A stretch of 64,000 bases of DNA, taken from positions 1,488,001 through 1,552,000 of the forward strand of contig JAHBBC010000008.1 in the NCBI GenBank assembly GCA_019915015.1, read 5' to 3'. Positions 58,150 through 64,000 of this stretch are shown here, piece by piece (position 1 is the stretch's first letter; the number at the start of each line of letters is the position of its first letter). Under the pieces are notes generated by a model. The model searched no databases. It worked only from the letters and a program-made list of their open reading frames with translations, and was not told the DNA's origin. The translations under genes and the position numbers were made by a program. This stretch comes from Auriscalpium vulgare (Eukaryota > Basidiomycota > Agaricomycetes > Russulales > Auriscalpiaceae).

Positions 58150-59506
58150 ATGGCTCGAACTCGACGCGGTGGATCCGCGAAGCTGACGAAGGAGGCCAAG
58201 GAACGTCGTAAAGCTAAGCAGGTCCGGATGACGCAGGCGATCCGTGAGGCGCAGACCGAATACTATGCGAAGGCCGGAGAGATCGCGGTGACGCACGGGC
58301 GGTATGTATTCTTGTTGGAGCTCTCGCAACAATGACTGACCATCCCGTAGGTCTCTGCAGTGGGTCGTCGGGCAGTTGCACCTTGGCGGGAGGCGCCTTA
58401 CGAAGAAGCGCGCCGTCAGCCCATGGAGTACGTTCCTCAGCCGCCAGCTGAAGAAGCTGAACCAAGGTAAAGTTCTCTGAATTCGACCTCCGTGTCCTCT
58501 CAGTTGACGGTTCCACAGGGAGGGCCAAGGGCGACAAGTTATCAATCAGCAAGTTTCTCGATGAGGACAAGCAGGAGCTGCAGGACGCCTATGAGAAGCT
58601 CACGAAGGCGGAGAAGGAAGCCCTCAAAGAGGAGGGAGAGAAAAGCCGCAACGAGAGGGAGGACCTGCCCATGCGGAAGAGCGAGAAGGCCGTCCAGAAA
58701 GACTTCCACGAGACCTTCAAGGCGATTGCAAACGAGGTGCGTTCAGCACCGGCCTCCTTTTCTTATGCTCAAGTATTACCCCAGGTACACGGCGGCCTCC
58801 AACGGACGCAAGGCGAAGCGATCATGATTGGCGTCCGCGGCGACGTCACTCAGTACGGTGCCCCCGAAATATACGTGTCCCTGAAGGCGAAGGTCTTTCT
58901 CGCCAAGGCCTTCAACGTCACCCCAGAACAGTTTGCACTGAAGTTGGAGGCCTTCGTGCTCGCGGATCTTGGCGAAGGTGAGCCGTCCTCGACCACGAGT
59001 GCAGTATACCCGCCCATCGCCTATAGATCATGTATCCAGGTCCAAGAGGAGCATGACGGATGACCAAAGCACTGCGCGGGGTTGGATTCAGGAGGGTCAC
59101 GGTGCGCAAACACGAGATTCACAAAGGCGATGTTGAACTAATCGGGTTGTTAACAGACACGGTACTTTTCAAGACGAAGGGCATCAAGCCGCGTACCGTC
59201 AAGATGAACTATCGGAACTACGAGGGCAAGGTGGTCGAGGCACACAAGATCGAGCTACGTGGCTGGCCGCTCCCCGGGCCCGTGCAGAACCCAGGCAACC
59301 TCAAACGGCACGAGCTCACAACCCTCCTCCGCGCGCTAGAGAACAAGACCTGCCGATGGGAAGCAATGACCGACCTCGAGCTCGCTGCGCGTATCGAGCT
59401 CAACCAAGAGCGACAGGGTCGTGGAGAGCAAGTTTATGTACACAGGAAGTCCAAGAAGGCCACCTCAGAGCTGCCCAATGCCTCCGCCAGCTCCTCGTCG
59501 ACGTGA
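58150..59506 (+). CDS. KDZ cargo protein of unknown function (367 aa)
   Basis: Six exons: 58150-58301, 58351-58466, 58519-58736, 58785-58977, 59027-59101 and 59157-59506 (checked, 1104 nt). Basic N-terminus MARTRRGGSAKLTKEAKERR. A helical WSTFLSRQLKKLNQ plus LQDAYEKLTKAEKEALKEE region is vaguely HMG-box-like. Then IGVRGDVTQYGAPEIYVSL, and a C-terminal block KMNYRNYEGKVVEAHKIEL followed by RGWPLPGPVQNPGNL and LLRALENKTCRWEAMTDLEL. I believe the last block (GWP...L...LL....C.W) recurs in many Agaricomycete proteins of unknown role, but cannot verify it here. Same strand and 250 bp after the TET/JBP gene. Confidence 0.7.
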
Positions 59507-59785
59507 ACCGCCCGCCCCTCGTGCACGTTGAGTTTAATACGTAGTGAGCCTCTGAGGCCAAAATAAATCGTTTTGTTGCCATTCTTAGTGCGATGATACG
59601 TGCCTTGTATGAGATGGCACCGAATTGAACCGTCCAGACGCGTCCACCACACGAATTTAAGCCGTTTCGTGAGTTCTCGACTTGTGAAGAAAACCGTGTT
59701 TTCGAACACGTGACCGTGTTGACTTCAATCATAAGACCAATTCTATCTATTCTCAGGGCAATTTGGATGTACACATAGCATATAC

Positions 59786-60417
59786 TGCTAGCTACAAGGG
59801 AAATGGAGGGAGAATTCGAGCTCGTCGTCGGCGACGGTGACGACGGGACTGGCACGGCGAGCGGGACAAGCGCCGGCGGGGGCGCCGCGGCATCAATCGG
59901 CAAGAGGACAGAGACGCCCGGAACCGCTGTGCCGCCGGCACGCAAATTTTCAACCACGTGATGTTGGTTCTTTTCCCAGCAACGGGAGTTCACCGCATTG
60001 CCCCGTCCCCCGTCCCCCGCTCGCTTGGCGATTAGTACGGTTGCATTCCCCTTGTAATTCCGGTTCCAATGATATATACATGTTGCTATATACGGGAGGG
60101 GACGGGGGGAGGGTCGAGCTCGTCGTCGGCGACGATGACGAACACCCTTAGCGCGCTGTCGGGGCAGTTGGCGCCGGTGACGGCAAGCGCGGGAACGCCG
60201 GCAGCGGAGCGGGCACGTGCCCTGATGGCAGTGATCCGGTACTATCTCCCGCTGCCCCCTTATCTACCTTATCTCCTCATATCTCTTGATCTGCTGGGCC
60301 CCGAGTGCTGGGGGAAGTGCTACCGCTATCGTTTTACAGCTAACAAGGCTTACTAGCCTAGCCATCACACTCACACTACCCGGGCTAATTAACTTAGGTA
60401 ATAGGTACAATCAGGTG
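59786..60417 (-). repeat. Right terminal inverted repeat, 632 bp
   Basis: Reverse complement of 48465-49096 with one difference noticed. Ends ...GGTACAATCAGGTG. Confidence 0.93.
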
Positions 60418-60867
60418 CCGGTGCTCCAAATGCCCTTGACCCCGCGCAGCGACTCGCTCGCTGCTCCCACCTCCATCTCCCTCGCCGACTCGCAGCAGCA
60501 AGCGAGCGCTGCGCCCGCCACCGCGCCCGCTCCTGCTATCCCGCTTCACGTGCCCGGCACCGAGGCCCTCCCGTTCCCAGTTTCTTTCCCCGCATCCGCG
60601 ACTCCTTCATCGCAAGCCGGCGGCAAGACCCTGCGCAAGACCCGCGCGCACCCGTACACCCTCCCGTGCCCGCGCTGTCCCTTTGTCCAGGAGAACGGGC
60701 GCTCGTGGGACTTGAAGCGGCATATCAAGACGCACGAGGGAGTCAGGAGGAAGTACGTGTGCGGTCGGCGGGGCTGCAAGGAGGTGTTTAGCAGGATGGA
60801 TGCGGTGAGGAGGCATCAGAAGAGCCCCAACGCCAGGTGTGCGGGGGCGCGGGGCGGCGATGTGTGA
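60418..60867 (+). pseudogene. Zinc-finger gene copy 6, 3' part
   Basis: Begins with the second CCGGTGCT duplication and continues exon 2 of the 47994 gene in frame: linker, finger 1 CPRCPFVQENGRSWDLKRH..KTH, finger 2 CGRRGCKEVFSRMDAVRRH with NARC, stop at 60865-60867. Confidence 0.88.
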
Positions 60868-62427
60868 GCATTCTGTCTGTGTGTCGGTTCTGTTTTGTTT
60901 TCGTGTTGGTTTCGCTATATGTTTGCTTTCGATGTCATGTTGCTATCCGAAGTTGTCGTGCTCGTGTTTCCTGGTTGCTATTCCTCTGCTGTCACACGCT
61001 ACCTCTCTGTACCTATGGTCACTCAAATCCCATGCCTATCTTTTGATTTGCTTTTTTTTTTTGCCTGACTGGAGTTCGCCGTGCGTGCTGCCTGCGAACA
61101 GGGCGTCCATATTCCAAGTGCCCGGCACATCTGTCTTGCCATCAATCATAGCGGCGAGCAACACACCGTACGTCTTCATCTTGACGTGATTTCCTTTCAA
61201 TTTCCTTGCATCCACTGACTCTGCGGCACCCCCTTGGCCCAACCGTCTGCGGAAACGGGCGCGGATCGCATACGACAGCAGCAGCAGCACCGCCCGTGAG
61301 CACCAGCGCGTCTGCTGGCATTCCGCGCATACGCGACGGCAGTTCGATCGCCCGTCGCAAGCCGAGCACGAGCACCTGCTCAAGCCCCGCGCACTCAGCG
61401 CTAGGGGGGAGCTGACCGGGGGGACTCAGGCTGCATCCCCTTGCTCGATTCGTTCAACCGATCCGGTGGAGCAGAGGGCACCGGGCCTGACATCGGTGTG
61501 TACCGTCATGATCTAAGCTTTCCCCCTCGTCTGACGCTCTGGCTGCTTTGTAGCGGCTCTGTTGTCTGGCGCGTACCCCTCAAAGTGCGGACATATCCGC
61601 TTCGACTTTGCTCGCTCTCGGGGAGCGTGGCAGCGCAGCTGTATATAAGTTGCCGATGTTACGGATGTTCCTGATATCCAGGCACCGACGACCGACGCGT
61701 CAAGCGCGCAGTGACGTCAACACAGTCTCCTAGTACGCGCCTGGATGCCCCTGGTACTTCCTCCTTTCCTCATTGGCCCGCGCTGGCCGCATCTCTATAA
61801 GGGCGCTCGCCGACGCATCGTGTCTCAAATCGGCAGGGAGATCGCGTCACGTCCACCGAGTCTTATCTCACACTTAGCTACCACCGACCTATAGAGTCGG
61901 TGTCCCGCTTCCAAGCGCTCGACCTCGCTCGACTGGCCGACTTCTCAAGCACTGTGCAGAGGGGAGGGAGAGGAGCCGGCGCGCATACCGGGCGCGGCGC
62001 AACGCTGTTCTCGTTGTTTGTCCGTACGTACGTGCCACGCGGAGTCCTGGCATACCGATATGCAGCTGCGTTGCTGAGATCGCCGCCCCGTTGGCTTCCT
62101 ATCCTATCCTATCCTATGAGTGAGCGGCGACACTCTACCCTCTCATCGTCAGGCAGACAGATGGCAACGGGATCTGATAGGATCGTGTGAATTATGACAA
62201 CTGCATGGTTGCTTGGCTGGGAATATATGTGATCATATGAGGAAATTCGCATTGCGCGGCAGCCCACTTATGACTTTGGAGGCGTCGGCTCGAACCACGA
62301 GGACAGCTGCTGGAACGTCTGGAAGTCACAATGTTTTGAACAAAAGCCAAACGTGTGCAAACCGCCTTGAGTTCCTGAACGCGCATCCATTGTAGAAAGG
62401 CAGCGCCGAACCTCCGAGTCTGCTTGT
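60868..62427. other. Intergenic between copies 6 and 7
   Basis: No gene recognised. Contains a (CCTAT)n run (62098-62117) and sequence similar to the 47.0-47.7 kb region upstream of copy 6, indicating duplication of gene plus flank. Confidence 0.5.
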
Positions 62428-62434
62428 TATAAAG
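62428..62434 (+). promoter_or_regulatory. TATA box of zinc-finger gene copy 7
   Basis: TATAAAG, 58 bp before the ATG; context nearly identical to copy 6. Confidence 0.7.
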
Positions 62435-62485
62435 TCCACATACAAATCATGCATCCCCTCACCAGCCGCATCTCTCAACCCCCCA

Positions 62486-63382
62486 ATGGACTCCTTCACC
62501 CAGCATTTGCTTTATGCCGACTTTTATACTGCCCAGGATCCCTCGGCGTTCGACATGGACGTGACGACTGGGGCACCAGCATCCGATGCGGCACCACTGT
62601 CCGCGCACCTCTCCTCCACGTCCTCTGCCTCGTCATTCGCGTTCGTCAACGAGCAAGCGCAGCAGCAGCCCGTCGACCCCTGGTCCCCCGACTGGGACTT
62701 GTCGATCGACGCCCAGCTCAAACTGCTGCTGCTGAATGCCGACCCCGCCCCGACGTCGTCGTGCGTCTTTTACTTCCATCATCATGGCATCGCGCGCTAA
62801 CACATTACCATTTGCAGGCTCTTGGACGTTGACAACGTCAGCTTCGCTGTGGACCCCGCGATCCTGTCTCTCGCGCACACAAGCTATATGGTCGAGGACG
62901 CGACCGCGGCACGTGAGCAGCAGCCCGGGCCGGGGGGCGCTCCGGTGTTCCAAATGCCCTTGACCCCGCAGAGCGCCGCCCTCGACGCTCCTCCCGCCAC
63001 CATCGCCGCCCTCGACGACTCGCAACTGCGCACGAGCACAGCGCCCGCCTCCGCCGCCGCCCCTGCTAGCCTGCTTCGCGTGCCCAGCGCTCAGGCTCTC
63101 CCTCTGCCACTTTCTCCCCCCGGATCCTCGACTGGCGGCAAAACCCATCGCAAGACCCGCGCGCAACCGTACGCTCTCATGTGCCCGCGCTGCTCCTTCG
63201 TGCAGGAGAACGGCCGCAAGTGGGACCTGAACAGGCATATCAAGACTCACGAGCCTGTTCGGAATAAGTTCGTATGCCGTCGGCGGGGCTGCGAGGAGAG
63301 CTTTAGCAGGATGGATGCGCTGAGGAGGCATCAGCAGAACCCCAATGCGAGGTGCGCGATGGTGCAGGGCGATGATGTGTGA
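62486..63382 (+). CDS. Two-finger zinc-finger protein, copy 7 (279 aa, intact)
   Basis: Exons 62486-62760 and 62818-63382 (checked, 840 nt). N-terminus MDSFTQHLLYADFYTAQDPS, acidic WSPDWDLSIDAQLKLLLLNA, then SFAVDPAILSLAHTSYMVED, a Pro/Ala/Ser linker, and fingers CPRCSFVQENGRKWDLNRH..KTH and CRRRGCEESFSRMDALRRH with NPNARC. Closest relative is copy 6, with which it shares promoter and exon 1. Predicted nuclear DNA-binding protein. It shows the uninterrupted form of the site used by the two transposons: GCTCCGGTGTTCCAAATG. Confidence 0.82.
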
Positions 63383-64000
63383 AGGTTATCGCGTCCGTGA
63401 GCATCCATTCTGTTCATTTTGTTTGTTTGTTTCGCTGTCGATTCGCTATCGTTCCCGTTCGTTCGTTTCAGCTATCCTGCCCATGCTATTCTGTTATCAT
63501 TTTCTGCTATACTATCACCCCATCCCACCGCTGCACCTGCGCGCCGGTCTGTGTATCGACACGTCCTTCTCCAGTCTCTATGTACGCGTACCCTGGCTAC
63601 CCAATCATATTCCATGCCCCACCTTCCATTCGCTCGCTCGCTCGAACGAAAGTATGCTCCTCACCATGCGTCCACTTTACCGCGGGCAGACCGGCTGCCG
63701 GCGTCACGAGTCGGTGTCGAGCGGCCGCCAACTGTGGTCGAATTCCGAGTGCGCGACCTGGGAGGAGCCAGGAGCTGTATTCACGCGCCCGAATTAGTCG
63801 CCGCCTACGCACTCTCGCAGTATCTACTCTCCTCCTCGCGACCCCCCCAACTTGGGCTGCTCGCGCTCTCAACATCTCCCACTGAGCGGGCCCGACCAAG
63901 GTGCGTTGCGACGTCTTCAAGCCCCGTGCGGATGCTGTCACGGCCGAGGCGAAGCGGTGCGCCGCCTGCGGCCTTTTTCTGCTCCCACTCTGACGCATTC
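63383..64000. other. 3' flank of copy 7, segmental duplicate of 40.3-40.8 kb
   Basis: 63664-63960 matches 40510-40800 in order and orientation. No gene recognised. Confidence 0.6.

Larger units (their letters stand above)
48465..60417 (+). mobile_element. Intact KDZ DNA transposon carrying TET/JBP
   Basis: 11,953-bp element with 632-bp terminal inverted repeats, 8-bp target duplication, an intact KDZ transposase and three further intact genes on the same strand (RNase H1-N-like protein, TET/JBP dioxygenase, unknown 367-aa protein). Near-identical terminal repeats and clean target duplication suggest recent, possibly current, activity. Confidence 0.95.

Noticed and set aside
59400..59993. ORFs within the KDZ terminal repeats (also 48526-48813, 60069-60356)
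   Set aside because: Present as mirror copies because they lie in or run into the inverted repeats; no family features.

Overview
This window is fungal nuclear DNA, almost certainly from an Agaricomycete (mushroom-forming basidiomycete). It is moderately GC-rich and its genes carry many 45-80 nt introns with GTRNGT donors. The repertoire (KDZ and Plavaka DNA transposases, TET/JBP dioxygenases, a DUF6532 protein, RNase H1 N-terminal-like domains) is characteristic of that group. Family names come from motif recognition, not searches. Exon joins marked 'checked' are frame-consistent and end on the expected stop.

Layout. 1-4.4 kb holds no gene I can support. 4.46-5.9 kb is a 171-bp tandem array that runs into a diverged array with the same core motif inverted. 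6.0-9.28 kb (minus) is a KDZ transposase whose reading frame stops within about 3 bp of the terminal inverted repeat of the next element. 9.28-25.07 kb is a 15.8-kb composite DNA transposon with perfect 25-bp terminal repeats. It carries a DUF6532-type gene, a complete 1100-aa Plavaka transposase, four small intron-containing genes sharing a 15-residue N-terminal strand-turn-strand signature (plus a possible fifth exon), a Gly/Trp-repeat protein and a TET/JBP dioxygenase with all metal and cofactor residues.

25.7-64 kb is a tandem family of two-finger zinc-finger genes (two intact, two split by transposons, three decayed). The first is split by a 13.55-kb Ty3/Gypsy retrotransposon with matching 658-bp LTRs. 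This element has sense gag-pro-pol and, between pol and the 3' LTR, three intron-containing genes on the opposite strand. Another copy is split by an 11.95-kb KDZ transposon with 632-bp terminal repeats and an 8-bp target duplication. That transposon encodes an intact 966-aa transposase, a protein with two RNase H1-N-like domains, an intact 610-aa TET/JBP protein and a 367-aa protein of unknown function, all on one strand.

Common theme. Two unrelated DNA transposons within 50 kb each carry their own TET/JBP 5-methylcytosine dioxygenase with additional cargo, and the Gypsy element carries its own extra genes. The Gypsy and KDZ elements entered the same codon pair in two paralogous zinc-finger genes; both target genes would be in frame without the insert, so the insertions look young.
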